A DNA stretch of 64,000 bases from Epiperipatus broadwayi (GCA_028023455.1 JAQFVV010006699.1:122001-186000); one strand, 5' to 3'; counted from the stretch's first letter, positions 12,950 through 24,420 are shown. Notes: generated from the sequence alone by a model not told the origin. Translations and numbers: made by a program.

Positions 12950-13680
12950 TGTTATGTCCTTACAAATAATAAAAACACTACAAATAATACTTAAAATAAA
13001 TGCTAGCTATATTTGACATAAATTTTAGTATAGTTTACAGATCTATAATTAGTCTATTAAATAATACATATATTACTGATTTTCCACAATCATATTATTA
13101 CAAAACCTGGAGGCTTATGAAATAAAAATAAACCCGTGGTGGGTTGTACATTACCTTAGTCGGTACTTTTGTCCTTCAGCCCCGAGTTGGCTGGGTGGCA
13201 TCCGATATTCCTGAGTGAATGTAATATCACAAAGTCCTTGCACTCACTCCGGCTCTCAGGAAAAGAATCATTGTCTCTTTCCAAACTGTGTTTTAGTCCC
13301 ATGCATTCCATTGTCTATTAATTAAAGGTTATTTTAATTAATCTAGGTTTCTCATCACCTCAGGAATTCATAATCTTTTAATTAGTCTTTACTTCAATCT
13401 TGGATTTTGTTTCTATAATTTGATTTAACATTATTCTGTTTAAATCATAAGTTTATTTACAGTTTACACAATTTTAAAATCTTTTCCTTCTCACTTCATT
13501 TAACTATGTTTTTTTCTGCAATAATTTAACACTTGTTTTTAGATAACTATTATATACATTTCAATTCTTTCTATTTCTTTATGTGCACACATACTTTTCA
13601 ATGCTATGAATAGCAACTTTTATTTTCCCACGATTTTACTTCTAAAGTAACTCTATTGGCAATGATTTACAAATATATCA
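12950..13680 (-). mobile_element. 3' LTR of Mag-like Gypsy element
   Basis: The stretch runs TGTTATGTCC...ATATATCA in plus orientation, so it has TG...CA ends. It lies between the tRNA relic and, on its other side, a purine-rich tract read on the minus strand (AGTGAGGGAAGAG, 13,681-13,693) that fits a polypurine tract. Only its first 34 bp reappear at the right end of the element (17,666-17,699). That identifies those 34 bp as R-U5 and the remainder as U3. It is the only near-complete LTR. Confidence 0.7.
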
Positions 13681-13693
13681 CTCTTCCCTCACT
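13681..13693 (-). promoter_or_regulatory. Polypurine tract of Gypsy element
   Basis: Minus strand AGTGAGGGAAGAG lies immediately upstream of the TG start of the 3' LTR. This is the expected site for plus-strand DNA priming. Confidence 0.55.
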
Positions 13694-14665
13694 TTAGAAG
13701 TTTTGATTTTCTGATGTTACAAATTCTTCCAAATATGCTGTTTTTCTTTTAAAACGTACTGGTCTCGGTGATTTTTTCCCATCTTGAGAAAAACTGTTAT
13801 CCATTTCTGTTGTCTCATCTAAAACCATTTCCTCATGTGCTTTATTATCCATATTTCTCTTGTTCTACTTTATATTTTTAGGTTCATCTGCTATCTCTAT
13901 TTTTTGTTGCGAATCGTAACTATTTTGTTCACTTTCATACCATCTTCTAATGTGATTTTTATGACATCTATAAATTCAGTTATCTTCATCTTTAATTATA
14001 TAAATTTGCTTTGATAGTTTTTTCTCTATCATACCATTTATCCATTTTTTCCTTAACATGTCTCTGCACATTGCGTTATTACCAATTCCAAATTTTTCTA
14101 TTGGTTCTTCTGGTTCCCATCGTTCGAATTTCATTGGTTTTAAGAAATCAAGTCCAGTTCTTATTTTTCTTCCAAATAGTATTTCTGCAGCAGATTTTCT
14201 TGTCATTGTTGATGGTGTAATGTTTTGATGCCACATGAATTCTTTTACAATCTTCTGTGTATCTCTATTCGTACTCTTTTTAATAAAATGTTTTGCTTAT
14301 CGCACTGCTCTCTCAGCTAAACCATTCGACTCGGGGTGATACAGTGGTGTCAATATATGTTTTATATTCCATGAGTCCATGCACTGTTTAAATTCATTAC
14401 TCACAAAGATTGGTCTGTTATCTGACACAATTGCCTCCGGGACACCGTGTGTTAAAAATATTTCCTTTAGTATTTTTATTGTTTCCTCACTACTTGTAGA
14501 TTTCGCTTGATGGCATACTATCCATTTAGAAGTTGCATCAATTAATATAAAATATGTTTTCCCTCTATAGGTCCAAAATGGTCTATATGTATACATTGCC
14601 ATGGACTCGATGGCTTTGGCCACAACATATATTGTTTTATTGGCAAAGTCCTTTCTGCTTGGCAT
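13694..14665 (-). pseudogene. Gypsy integrase (catalytic core and C-terminal region), decayed
   Basis: On the minus strand the 14,297-14,665 frame carries the rve integrase core: ILIDATSKW, then GVPEAIVSDN, then LTPLYHPESNGLAERAVR. The second metal-binding block normally reads SDNGPQF. Here it is SDNRPIF, so the glycine is lost. The YHPxSNGxAERxV block with its catalytic Glu is present. An interrupted frame continues to 13,976-14,236 (AAEILFGRKIRTGLDFLKP), the usual integrase C-terminal sequence before the polyprotein end. Upstream at about 14,670-14,760 a HQGYPG and CEICQ can be read through stops, remains of the HHCC zinc-binding domain. Several stops and a frameshift make it non-functional. 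Inserting cDNA into host DNA was its role. Confidence 0.85.
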
Positions 14666-14831
14666 ATCTCACATCTATTTAAAAAGTTCTCAATATCTAC
14701 ATTAATTTTTGGCCACCACACTTAACTTCTGGCTAGAGCCTTTGCTCTCACTATCCCTGGGTATCCTTGGTGAATTATTTTCAAGACTCTCCATCTACCT
14801 TCAGGAGGGACCACTATTCGATCTCCCATCA

Positions 14832-15458
14832 CTAACACCCTTTACAGATTGATAGTTTGTCTCTGTTCATCCAGAACGCGGTTGATAACTGTTCTGGTTT
14901 CTTTTCTGGCCATCCATTTTTAATCCTCTTACATAATATTCTATAACTGTCTTCCTTTTCTGTCCACTCCTTAGTGTTTTTACTATTTATCATTTTAGAA
15001 TTTAATGTATCGATGAAATTCACTTCGACTTCTATTTCACTCTCCTTGTTATTTTCTGGTACTCTGGATAAAGCATCTGCATGTTCTATACATTTACCTT
15101 TTCTGTATTCTAAACTGAAATCATAACTATTTAATATATTTACTCATCTGGTCATTCTCAGGCTTAAATGTTCCCGTATAGGGCAATCTTTCCCTATAAT
15201 GCTTATTAAAGGCTTGTGATCCGTTATTATTGTAAAATCTCTTCCATAAATATATTGGTGAAATTTTTTAACGGCCCACATTATTGCTAGTGCTTCTTTA
15301 TCTAGCTGGCTATAATTACGTTCAGCATTTGACAACATTCTTGATGCGTATGCTATGGGTCTCTTTGAACCATTAATTTTATGAGCTAATACTGCTCCTA
15401 TTCCGAAATGAGATGTGTCGGTCATTAATACTACTTCTTTATTTAGATCAAAATGCAC
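14832..15458 (-). pseudogene. Gypsy RNase H domain and tether to integrase, decayed
   Basis: The 15,144-15,458 frame encodes the RNase H domain that follows Ty3/Gypsy reverse transcriptases. It contains TDTSHFGIGAVLAH (usually TDAS), RPIAYASRMLSNAERNYS, LDKEALAIMWAVKKFHQYI and TDHKPL, in the right order. This domain removes genomic RNA after first-strand synthesis. A stop follows at LRMTR. The frame resumes with SLEYRKGK..HADALSR-type sequence and a linker at 14,832-15,023. Stops separate the domain from both neighbours. Confidence 0.88.
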
Positions 15459-15860
15459 TAAAAAGAATCTGATGTTAATAATTGTTTAACTGCCTTAAAT
15501 GCTTGTTCGTACCTTTCCTTCCATGTCCACTTTTGATCTTTCCTGAACCACTCGTACAGTGGTGCTGCTATTGTGGCTTTATTTTTTAAAAAAGGTTCAA
15601 AAAAATTTACTAGTCCTAAAAAAGCTTGCAGCTGTTTAACACTCTTAGGTGAGTCTACATTTTTAACTGCACTTATTTTTTTCAGGTAAAGATTTTTTAC
15701 CTCTGTTAGTAATTAAATGCCCAAAAAACTTTATTTCTTCCATTTCCCATACACATTTGTTCAAGTTAAGTTTAACCCCTGCATTACATAGCTTTTTACA
15801 GACAACTTTAATTTTTTCAGCTAAACTACTCGACATTGATTCTGCAATTAAAATGTCATC
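15459..15860 (-). pseudogene. Gypsy reverse transcriptase thumb/connection remnant
   Basis: Continuing past the YxDD stop, the minus strand reads DDILIAESMSS, then LNLNKCVWEMEEIKFFGH (the conserved FLGHxIT region), then a degenerate connection domain with several stops and a frame change before RNase H. It joins the two better-preserved frames on either side. Confidence 0.75.
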
Positions 15861-16709
15861 TTAATATGGGTGTACACCTTCAATACCATTTAATATTCTG
15901 TTTAACTTTGCTTGGAAAATATTCAGAGCCGATGTTATTCTGAATGGCAAACGGTTACATTTAAAAAGCCCAAACTGGGTTGTCAATGTTAACACTCGAG
16001 CTGTATTTTCAGTAACTCTAATTTGGTGATAGGCTGCATTCAAATCTAACTTTGCAAAATATTTTGCACTCGGTAAGCTATTTAAAATTTCTCTAATATT
16101 GGGAATGGGATATGAACCCTTATTTAAATACTTATTCACAGTTGTTCTATAATCTCCGCATATTCTAATTCTACTGTCTGGTTTGTTTAAAATGACCACT
16201 GGTGTAGCCCACTCTGACTTTTCTATAGGTGACAAAACCCCCCTTTCTACTAATTTATTGATTTTTTTCTCCGCCATTTTACGTTGCGGGAACGGTATTT
16301 TTCTGGGTCTACAAATACACGGTTTTGCATTCTCACTTAGATTTAATTCAATCGGTTTTGTATCAATCAACCCCAATTCCTCCATGAATAATTTTGAATA
16401 ATTTACTAACATTTCATTCTCGACTGAAATCTTTTTAACTACTGAAAATTTTATTCCCAACTTATCAAACCAATCACGACCTATTAACGGAGTCATATCT
16501 TTTTGTACTATATATACTGGAAGTTCGTAATTCCTTTTGCTGTGAGTTATTTTTGCATTAACTTTCTCTACTATTTTAATGGGATTTCCATTTACGTCTT
16601 TAATTTTTAATGATACTTTTTGTAATTCTATCCCGGGATTATCTATAACTATTTCATTCCACAACTTTTTAAAAATTAATGAAATCCCGGACCCACAATC
16701 TATTTCCAT
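15861..16709 (-). pseudogene. Gypsy protease-reverse transcriptase, ended by a stop inside YxDD
   Basis: This 282-codon open frame begins in the aspartic protease (MEIDCGSGISLI: the usual D-T/S-G triad reads D-C-G). It continues through LIGRDWFDKLGIKF, the Mag/GRDW-type protease-RT junction, into the reverse transcriptase. There it has KPCICRPRKIPF, GVLSPIEKSEWATPVVILNK, RICGDYRTTVNKY, FAKLDLNAAYHQI (catalytic Asp) and LTTQFGLFKCNRLPF (usually RLPFG). The frame stops exactly at the variable residue of the catalytic YxDD box: Tyr, TAA, Asp, Asp. The DDIL continuation is in frame beyond it. The upstream fusion to gag is broken by stops. Overall order protease-RT-RNase H-integrase is that of Ty3/Gypsy. 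Confidence 0.92.
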
Positions 16710-16844
16710 TTTAATTTTCTTCTAAAACATTAAAATTTGTAAAAACAACTGATCTTGGTTATCCAGTCCATTATTATTTTTAATACTATTTTTCTTAATT
16801 TTAAATTATTTTTTACTACTCATTTTTTTCTGCGATTTTTTTCA

Positions 16845-16946
16845 TACTTTTGCTATGTGGCCCTTCCCACCACAATTATAACATTGTTCCTTTCTAAATC
16901 TGCATTCTTTTGCCAAATGGTCTTTTTTACCGCATGCAAAACATTC
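16845..16946 (-). pseudogene. Gag zinc knuckles of Gypsy element
   Basis: On the minus strand there are two CCHC knuckles. The first, CFACGKKDHLAKEC, is complete (C-x2-C-x4-H-x4-C). The second, CYNCGGKGHIAKV, ends in a TGA where the last Cys is expected. Nucleocapsid knuckles bind genomic RNA and assist tRNA annealing. They sit at the gag C-terminus, just before the protease, as expected. Confidence 0.88.
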
Positions 16947-17567
16947 AACTAGAAACTTATTATCAGTTTTAAAATCTTTTTTTTTATATACTTGTTTATT
17001 CTATAAATCTCTCTCTATTCTACTATTTTCTTCTTTTCTAAAAAAAATTCTTACTTGGTCTATTACGGATTCTTATACAATCTCCTTTTGGATTGCACTA
17101 TCGTATGTTAATTTTATTTCTGACAATAAAGATTGTCTTAATCTCTCATCGTAAATTCCCCAAAGTAGTTGATCTATTAAGATCTGGTCTACAAAATTGC
17201 CACAATCACAATTTTTAGCTAGCTGACATAGAGTAATATCATACTCTTTAATGGATTCGTTTCTTTCCTGTTTTCATTTCCATAGGTTTAATCTGGCCAC
17301 ATATAATGATGGGTTGGGGCTGAAATATTCTGTTAACTTATTTACTAACTCGTCATTACTAATTAGATCTGTTATTTGTCCCTGAAAAAGTTTATTTGCT
17401 ATTTCAATTACCTTTCTCCCTGATAGACAGAAAAATGAGGCTACTTTCTTTTCATTTTCACAAATTAAATTCAATTTGAAAAAATTTTGCCACTGCATTA
17501 CGTAATACGGCCATTTATGCGGATTACCTATGTCGAATTCTGCGATGCTAGCTTGCCCTATCGACAT
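16947..17567 (-). pseudogene. Gag capsid-like region of Gypsy element, decayed
   Basis: The frame starts with ATG at 17,567, about 75 bp inside the primer-binding site. It reads MSIGQASIAEFDIGNPHKW, then an FF..CLSGRKVIEIANKL and LTEYFSPNPSLYVARLNLWK segment, typical of the Mag/retrotransposon capsid (the YxPxPSxxxAR.xF-like stretch). A TGA ends it at 17,274. The frame resumes with KQERNESIKEYDITLCQLAKNC and IDQLLWGIYDERLRQSLL, again Gag-like, then further stops before the zinc knuckles. Gag formed the particle in which reverse transcription occurred. Confidence 0.85.
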
Positions 17568-17640
17568 TTTTTTCTTTTTTCACAACTTGAAGAAAAAAAA
17601 AACTTTTTATTACCAACTATTTATGACTCTACCCACAAAA

Positions 17641-17661
17641 GTTCGAACACTGACTGTGCCA
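17641..17661 (-). promoter_or_regulatory. Primer-binding site for tRNA-Ser
   Basis: Minus strand TGGCACAGTCAGTGTTCGAAC follows the 5' LTR end after an AATT spacer. It is complementary to a serine tRNA 3' end (..GACTGTGCCA). It agrees with the tRNA-Ser relic at 12,894-12,945. Mag-clade elements are known for serine tRNA priming. Confidence 0.8.
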
Positions 17662-17665
17662 AATT

Positions 17666-17699
17666 TGTTATGTCCTTACAAATAATAAAAACACTACAA
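17666..17699 (-). mobile_element. Truncated 5' LTR (R-U5 only, 34 bp)
   Basis: TGTTATGTCC...CACTACAA is identical to the first 34 bp of the 3' LTR, then changes at once to host repeat DNA. The truncation point is best read as the 5' end of the genomic RNA, so U3 was never added. Confidence 0.75.
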
Positions 17700-17940
17700 T
17701 ATCCGTTTTAATACAAATTTTTTAAATCTTTTTTGTAAATAAGAAATAAAATGTGTATTCTTTATATACATCAGTTGGTCAAATGTTTAGACACACTGAT
17801 GTATTATTACCTTGTACTAAATGTGGATGGAGAATTTAGAAACCCTGGTCATTTAATTTTAAAATCTTTTTTTTTCTTAAACAAATGTAAACAAAAATAA
17901 AGTTGTGCAAACCAAATAATAAAACAGATAACCGCTAATG
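17699..17940. repeat. Right copy of ~242-bp direct repeat flanking the Gypsy insertion
   Basis: Partner of 12,651-12,893. After ACCGCTAATG the two flanks part: tRNA sequence on the left, TAAATCTGTCATGCAAAACG on the right. The latter is presumably the original continuation of the host site. Confidence 0.85.
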
Positions 17941-20448
17941 TAAATCTGTCATGCAAAACGCGGTCCCACATAAACTTATTATATAATTATAAATTTAATA
18001 TAAAGATTGTTTTTATAAGCTTGAGTTAGATGAAAATGTAAAAATAACTAATGAGTTTAAAATATATATATATCTAAAACAAAACTTCCAGTGTTCTTCG
18101 AATCTTTTCAATTACTTTTATTTTAAGGTAATCTTTGATTTTAAGTATATATATAAATCAATCACACAAGTTCTCATTCAAATATAATTAAAAATGAATC
18201 TCATGCTTGAAAGCTCGTCCCCCCGGCACAGTAAAAGTAAAGGAATTCGATGTTATTGTTGAGAAAGTTTATTGATTAGATCTTTGACCTGGGGATATAG
18301 GTAAATAGGGCAGAATCCATGATGTACATGACATATATCTTGTATGTGGGATGTTTTTCGATCGGTACAATATTAAAATTTATTTCATATTTCTATAATA
18401 CAAAGTATCTTTATTTAAACAAGCATACAGTCTGATCTTCTAATAGAGCATTAAAAAGGTAAAGAACAAATTTCTTTCAGCAGACAATTTACGACAACAC
18501 TGTTTCCATTCACAAGTATGAAAACAATACGTTCTTGAAATAAATCAATGAAACCAGCATCAGTGAGCATTTCTAGACTGGAAAAATGCAGAAGGACCAA
18601 GAACATCATATTGCCAGGAGAAGCAGCATCTTAACTACATTTAAAACAAAGATGCTTGATTTACCCTAAGAACAACAAAAAAATATGATTAATGCATCAT
18701 CGGAGTATAAATTAGATAAACGGGAGGAAATTTACATTTCTAATTTAAGGAAATAATAAGCTTAGAAAATACTTTGGATGTAAATGATTTCAAATTAATA
18801 AAATATTAAACCTAGGATGAAAAGGAAAACAGTCATTTGAAACTGGCAAATCCCCAACCAAACAAGTGGTTAAAACTAATAATAATTTAAGGTCTCAATA
18901 GAAGACAAGTAAATACTTAAAAAAACAGTTCTGTCTGCCCAAGTATTTCAACAAGTGAACTAATTATAATTACAAATAAATCTACAAAGTTCTGAGTACA
19001 CGCTCTGATAAAATTTAGTCACACATAAATGCCCAAAATAAATCTAGCAAGCTAAATATAAACATTCCTCGATTTTTATATAAGTTAGTTTATCAGAGAA
19101 TGCATATGAGCAGAAAATATTAAATCATTAAATACTTTAGGAGAAAGGAACTCTTTTCCACCTGTAATTTACAAGGGGATAAATATAACCTTCCTGCTGG
19201 TGATGTACATAATTACAAAGAACAACAATTCCAGTTTCCTATTTCAGAGACATAATGAAAAAAGAAACAAAATCTCCAAATATGGAACACTAGGACAATA
19301 AACACGATAAATTGCCGGCCAAAATATTTTTTCATTTGCATAAGTGCAAACACAGTATTTTAAATCAATAAGTGGATAATAAAATAAATATAGGTGATCT
19401 AATTTAAAATTACACAAGACTGTCAAAGCATTTCTAAAAAGTAAGACTGAAAAATAGAAATATATTAAACATATAAAAATATACACTCACTAGACACTCT
19501 CTGATGACTCAAATTTGCAATCTTAAAACTAAGATTCCAAGACACTCAGCAAAGTACATCGAGAAACAAATACAGCTAATAAATAGAAGGTTGAATAATG
19601 ATTAAGAATACAGATTCACGTTTAAGACTGTGTGAAGATTTAACTAAAAGAATTTACCCTGGGAAGAATAAAAGAAAATATTTACCTTACGGTAAAGCAA
19701 AGTTTCATGTAGAGTGCACATTTTTATTTCAGTTAATATTTAAGGTATTTTGACAATGGAAAGTACATTGGCATTGGGGATCCGGTTTCTTTTACATGTT
19801 CATGGAATGACTGAAGGAGAGTTAGAAGTTAAGGATTCATCCTTTGGTTAAGTTAACACAGCATATTGATGATGACAAAACATAGAGTGGTATATTTTGA
19901 CATCCTGTAATGCAACAAAGTCTTTTAACAATTGCAAGTTTTTATAAGAAATTAAATGTCTGAACTACTATGAAAAACACTATAAATATTAGCAAGCTAT
20001 AATCAAAGTCTTAAAAGAATACCGAATCTCACTTTGAAGCGGCATGTTAGCCAAGAATAAAAGTAAACTATTCTCAAAATTTTGCAGGGTCATTTTATAC
20101 CACACTACATTTCCCATGAATAACTTTCCTGTTGTCAAATTCTATCCCTTAGGGCAGGGCAAATCTCAATCTCCCATTCAATCTAATGAAGAATTCTAAC
20201 CAGGGATTATTTTAAACAAGAGCAACAACACAAAATTAAATCTCGGCTTTTAGAATAAATTTAAAATTTTTAAATCAATTCTATAAAAAAAAAATTAAAA
20301 TAACCTATTTAAATATAAAAGAGTATGTGTTTTAATACATGTACTCTTTTTAAATAAAAAAAAAAAATGAACCTTATAAGTTTAACGAAAATTTCTTTTT
20401 TTTAAATTTTTGGTAATAAAACTATTGAGTCGGATATCGATCAGGTTT
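17941..20448. other. Intergenic stretch
   Basis: About 2.5 kb, moderately AT-rich, with no ORF of gene-like composition. It could hold introns or regulatory DNA of the receptor gene to the right, but nothing specific is visible. Confidence 0.5.
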
Positions 20449-20664
<216 letters not shown>

Positions 20665-20786
20665 GTTTCATACAAAAATTATCTCACACCCCCAAATTTA
20701 TATATTCAAATAAATTATGCTTTTATTGGTTTTACTTATATATTTATGTAATAAAAGAATAACCATTACAAATTATATATAAATAA

Positions 20787-20792
20787 TTTATT
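20787..20792 (-). terminator. Possible polyadenylation signal of the GPCR gene
   Basis: AATAAA on the minus strand lies about 70 bp past the receptor stop codon. A second one occurs near 20,722. In this AT-rich context both could be chance. Confidence 0.35.
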
Positions 20793-20859
20793 TCTTAAAG
20801 TTAGCACATATAGATTTACATAATAATAACAAATAATCATAATAAATTTAGTACCTTAT

Positions 20860-21831
20860 TTATTTCTCAATGTCTATTTTATTGATCGATTTTTTTATAT
20901 CTACATAATTAAATGTGAACATTTTTAAGTAGGCACTTTTAAAATTTTTATTTATGAAGCCAGATATTAGAGGGTTAACTGCAGTATGTATAATAAGAAG
21001 TATGGTGGCTATTCTGAGCACTGCAGGGGAGATTGTTAGAAACAATTTAAAAAACAAAGCTAGGATTATTGGAATAAATGACAAAATAAAAGTTAAAAAA
21101 ATTGTAAACATGATTTTTGTCATCCGTATATTTTCAATAAATCTCTTCTGTACTGATGCAGACTGATTCATGTTAAGAAGATTACTTTGGGAAGTTTTAA
21201 TAGTTTTAAATATTTTGTAATAACAAAATGCTAATATGGGAAACGTTAAAGGATAATTTACAACTGTAATTGCAATAAGAAAGCGAGCGCCTGCTCTATT
21301 AAAAACAATATAACATTCTTTTAAAATATTATTGTACTCAAACTGAAAGAATCTTGAGAAAAACACAAAAATTACTAAGAAAATTCCAATTGACCATGAA
21401 AAAATAAACATTATAAACACGTTTTTAGTTCTATAAATTTTACTATATACGTGATAACTTTTACATATAAGGACGTAACGATTGATAGCGATTTGGGTAG
21501 ATATTACTAATATCATTTCACCTCCTAAAAGCATACAAGCAAAAGAGAAGTCGCATCCAAAATTCATATCCCTGTTCAACAAAATATTGTAAACAAAATG
21601 AGGTGAACAGAGTGCCCCTAAAAATAAATCTGCTAATGCTAAGTTGGCAATAAATAAATGAGGAATAGTTCGAAGATTAGCAAATAATATTAATGCCAGT
21701 ATTATCAATAGATTTCCTAATAGTGAAATAATATGGAGACAGAAAGTAATTATAATATCAATGTAATCATAGTAGTATAATTTACCTTGAGTAAAATTTC
21801 TGCTATCAGATGAATTTAAATTTTCCATCAT
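20860..21831 (-). CDS. Rhodopsin-class (class A) G-protein-coupled receptor, single exon
   Basis: 323 residues, intact, seven hydrophobic segments. Two N-glycosylation sequons (Asn6, Asn12) precede TM1. TM1 has GN (Asn40), TM2 LALAD (Asp68), extracellular Cys93 and Cys173 can form the usual disulfide, TM3 ends in NRY (117-119) instead of DRY, and TM4 has Trp146. TM5 has prolines 194/198. TM6 has SFIP (251-254), so the CWxP tryptophan is missing. TM7 has NPLIS (286-290), so the NPxxY tyrosine is Ser. NRYVLIC followed by VYSKIY resembles the Tre1/moody/GPR84-like branch, but ligand and role cannot be told. It would sit in the plasma membrane and signal through G proteins. The start at 21,831 is only about 10 bp from a GATA array, so any promoter or 5' UTR must lie in or beyond that array. 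No second exon is needed; a retrogene origin is possible. It is the only intact host-type gene in the window. Confidence 0.93.
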   Translation of the reverse strand: MMENLNSSDSRNFTQGKLYYYDYIDIIITFCLHIISLLGNLLIILALILFANLRTIPHLFIANLALADLFLGALCSPHFVYNILLNRDMNFGCDFSFACMLLGGEMILVISTQIAINRYVLICKSYHVYSKIYRTKNVFIMFIFSWSIGIFLVIFVFFSRFFQFEYNNILKECYIVFNRAGARFLIAITVVNYPLTFPILAFCYYKIFKTIKTSQSNLLNMNQSASVQKRFIENIRMTKIMFTIFLTFILSFIPIILALFFKLFLTISPAVLRIATILLIIHTAVNPLISGFINKNFKSAYLKMFTFNYVDIKKSINKIDIEK

Positions 21832-21838
21832 ATCCTAT

Positions 21839-22076
<238 letters not shown>

Positions 22077-22078
22077 TA

Positions 22079-23328
22079 ATTACATAATTAAAAAATTATC
22101 TACTTAGGAGCACGTCGTTTATACTAGTAATCTTTCTCAAATAATATTTTCAAAGGCTAACCTTCCCACAATTTTATGACCTAACGTTTGCTGCCTGCCT
22201 GTTAATGAAGTCATGTTTTTATTTGTATATTAGCATAGCTTACTTTATTTTTTTTACTGTTATTTTTTTTTTAGTTTGGAATATTTTATACATTATTAAA
22301 ATTGAAGTCAAAACCATAAATACATGACTTATTATGGTCGTAAAAACAGATGGTGAAATATTATAATCTACTTTACAATTTCGTTTTGGTTTTAATAACA
22401 AGTGCTCTTTAGTTCTTCTATCCAATATCCATCTCAATTCACTTATATCTCCACTACCATACCTAATATCCATTTAGAAATGACAATTTTTATGTATGAA
22501 TGAAATTTATTTTTAGAGTTATTTATTAATTTGTTTAATGTAGGAGGTGTAAAAAATGCAATATCACATATACCCGTATAAAATTTTTCTTATAAAATGT
22601 ACTTGATCATTCAAAATATTTGGTATTGATATCCATATTTTTTATTAGCAGGAGAATCAATATTATTATTAAAATTGTTATTCTTATATTTTGTATTAAA
22701 ATCTCTAATAACATCATATATTCTCCTGTTAATTAAAAAATAAGGATATCAATACCATATATTTTGAAAGATCAAGTAAATTTTATAAGACAAATTTATA
22801 AGGATATATGTGCTATTACATTTTACACACCTCATACATTAAACCAATTAATAAGTAACTGTAAAGATAAACCTCATTTATACATAAAAATCGTGTTATT
22901 TATAAATGGGTAAATCAGGTATGGTAATGAATATACAGGTGAATTGAGATGTTTATTGGAAAAAAATCTAAAGAGCACTTGCTGTTATTAAAATGGGTTC
23001 AGAAATGGAAATAAAGTTGTAAAGTTGTTAATAATATTGCAACATTTGTTTTTATGACCATAATAAGTAATGTATTTATGATTTTAACTTCAATTTTAAT
23101 AATGTAAAAATATTGCAAATTGAAAAAAATATCAATAAAAGGAAATAAAGAAAGCTATACTAATATGCAAATATAAACATGACTTAATTAACAGGCAAGC
23201 AACAAACATTAAAATTATGGAATTCTGGAAAGGTTAGTCTTTCAAAGTGTTAGTTGATAAAGATTATTAGGATAATCGAAAGCATTCCTAAGTGGATAAA
23301 ATATTTAATTATCTAATTACTACATTTA
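22079..23328. mobile_element. Penelope-like element, palindromic head-to-head remnant (P1)
   Basis: The left arm (22,079 to about 22,660) and right arm (about 22,720 to 23,328) are inverted copies. GGTATTGATATCC...AGGAGAAT pairs with ATTCTCCTG...GGATATCAATACC near the centre. TAGATAATT..CTTAGGAG-type sequence is at both outer ends. The left arm has a minus-strand frame (22,240-22,473) with GSGDISELRWILDRRTKEHLLLK, a decayed GIY-YIG endonuclease (compare YIGESRCTLEKRxKEHLLLxK in later copies). The right arm holds the same region on the plus strand but with more stops. Element 3' ends point outward. The left end directly abuts the GATA array. Confidence 0.8.
22240..22473 (-). pseudogene. GIY-YIG endonuclease fragment of Penelope-like element P1
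   Basis: The 77-codon frame matches the region after the YIGES motif: LDRRTKEHLLLK, then an ISPSVF block, then SHVFMVLTSI where intact relatives read C.YG.DFN.N.VKIL. This frame drift indicates decay. The GIY-YIG domain nicks target DNA in Penelope-type retrotransposition. Confidence 0.7.
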
Positions 23329-24420
23329 CAAATATTTAATGATATAATTACATATATTGCTTTGAAAAAATACAGACATAGAATAATAATATTATATATA
23401 TTTTACATTTATGTGTAACTATAATGTATACCAATAAGTATAATCAAATTGAACTGCAATTAATTACGACTAAGAATGTATGATGTTTTTTTAATAAAGA
23501 ATTGTTAGTTCTGTAGGTTTTTATTTAGGTTATGTCTATTCAGTTGTGTGCCTTAATAATAATTTTATACCATTTTCTGTGAAAATAACTGCAGACAAAA
23601 ACAAAAATTAAATAATTAAAATTTCTTAACATTTATTAAACAACATTAGTAAAAATTAGTAAACACCACGGGGAGATTGACAGTAACATTAAAGTTAGAA
23701 TCTCCTAATGAATCTTTTACATATATTTTCCCAAATAAATATCATATTACTAAAGTTAAAATATTAATAAAAAATATATTAATTTTCATAAAATTCCTTT
23801 AAAATTATGACTACCGCCCAAATAGTGGCAGACACATTGGAGTTAATTGAATATTAATAATTATTAATAAAAATATTTAATTATCATAAAGTTCTTCAAA
23901 AATTTGACTACCCCCCCAAAAAAAAAATAGTATCAGATACATTGGACCTAAATGAATGAACATCATTATCTACACATGTCTCATTTATTATCCATTGCTC
24001 AAATTGTGTTTTGTATGGAAAATGAAGTCCGTTCAAATTTCAATAAAAATTATAATAGAAATTGTAGACATATTATTTCAGACTATAATAAACATCACTA
24101 TTTACTCTAAAGTATAATCGAATACATAATGCAAATAATGATTACATATTTTCTATAGTGTTGCTGTTTATGTTCTTTGTTTGGTAGAGTTATACGTTAT
24201 ATTTAATATTATTTACATTAGCCTATATTTTCGGAAATCGCTCTTATTAATTTAATATATTATTATTTTTTGATAAAAATTTTAAGTGATCTAAAGCTGA
24301 AAAACATTATATATTTGCATATTATCATATATAACTTTTAGCCATCATGTAGATTATAGCTTATAATTGAACAATAAAGATGGCACTGGTTTACTATTGT
24401 TTAATTATATGTTAGTAAAG
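23329..24420. other. AT-rich non-coding stretch
   Basis: No gene recognised. A ~25-bp motif containing ATTGGA, followed by runs such as CCCCCCAAAAAAAA, appears at 23.8-23.95 kb in two diverged tandem copies. Confidence 0.45.

Noticed and set aside
12894-17699. Autointegration or two-LTR-circle product as explanation of the odd Gypsy ends
   Set aside because: No inverted internal segment is present, and internal genes run in one uninterrupted order. First-strand cDNA with retained tRNA explains both ends more simply.
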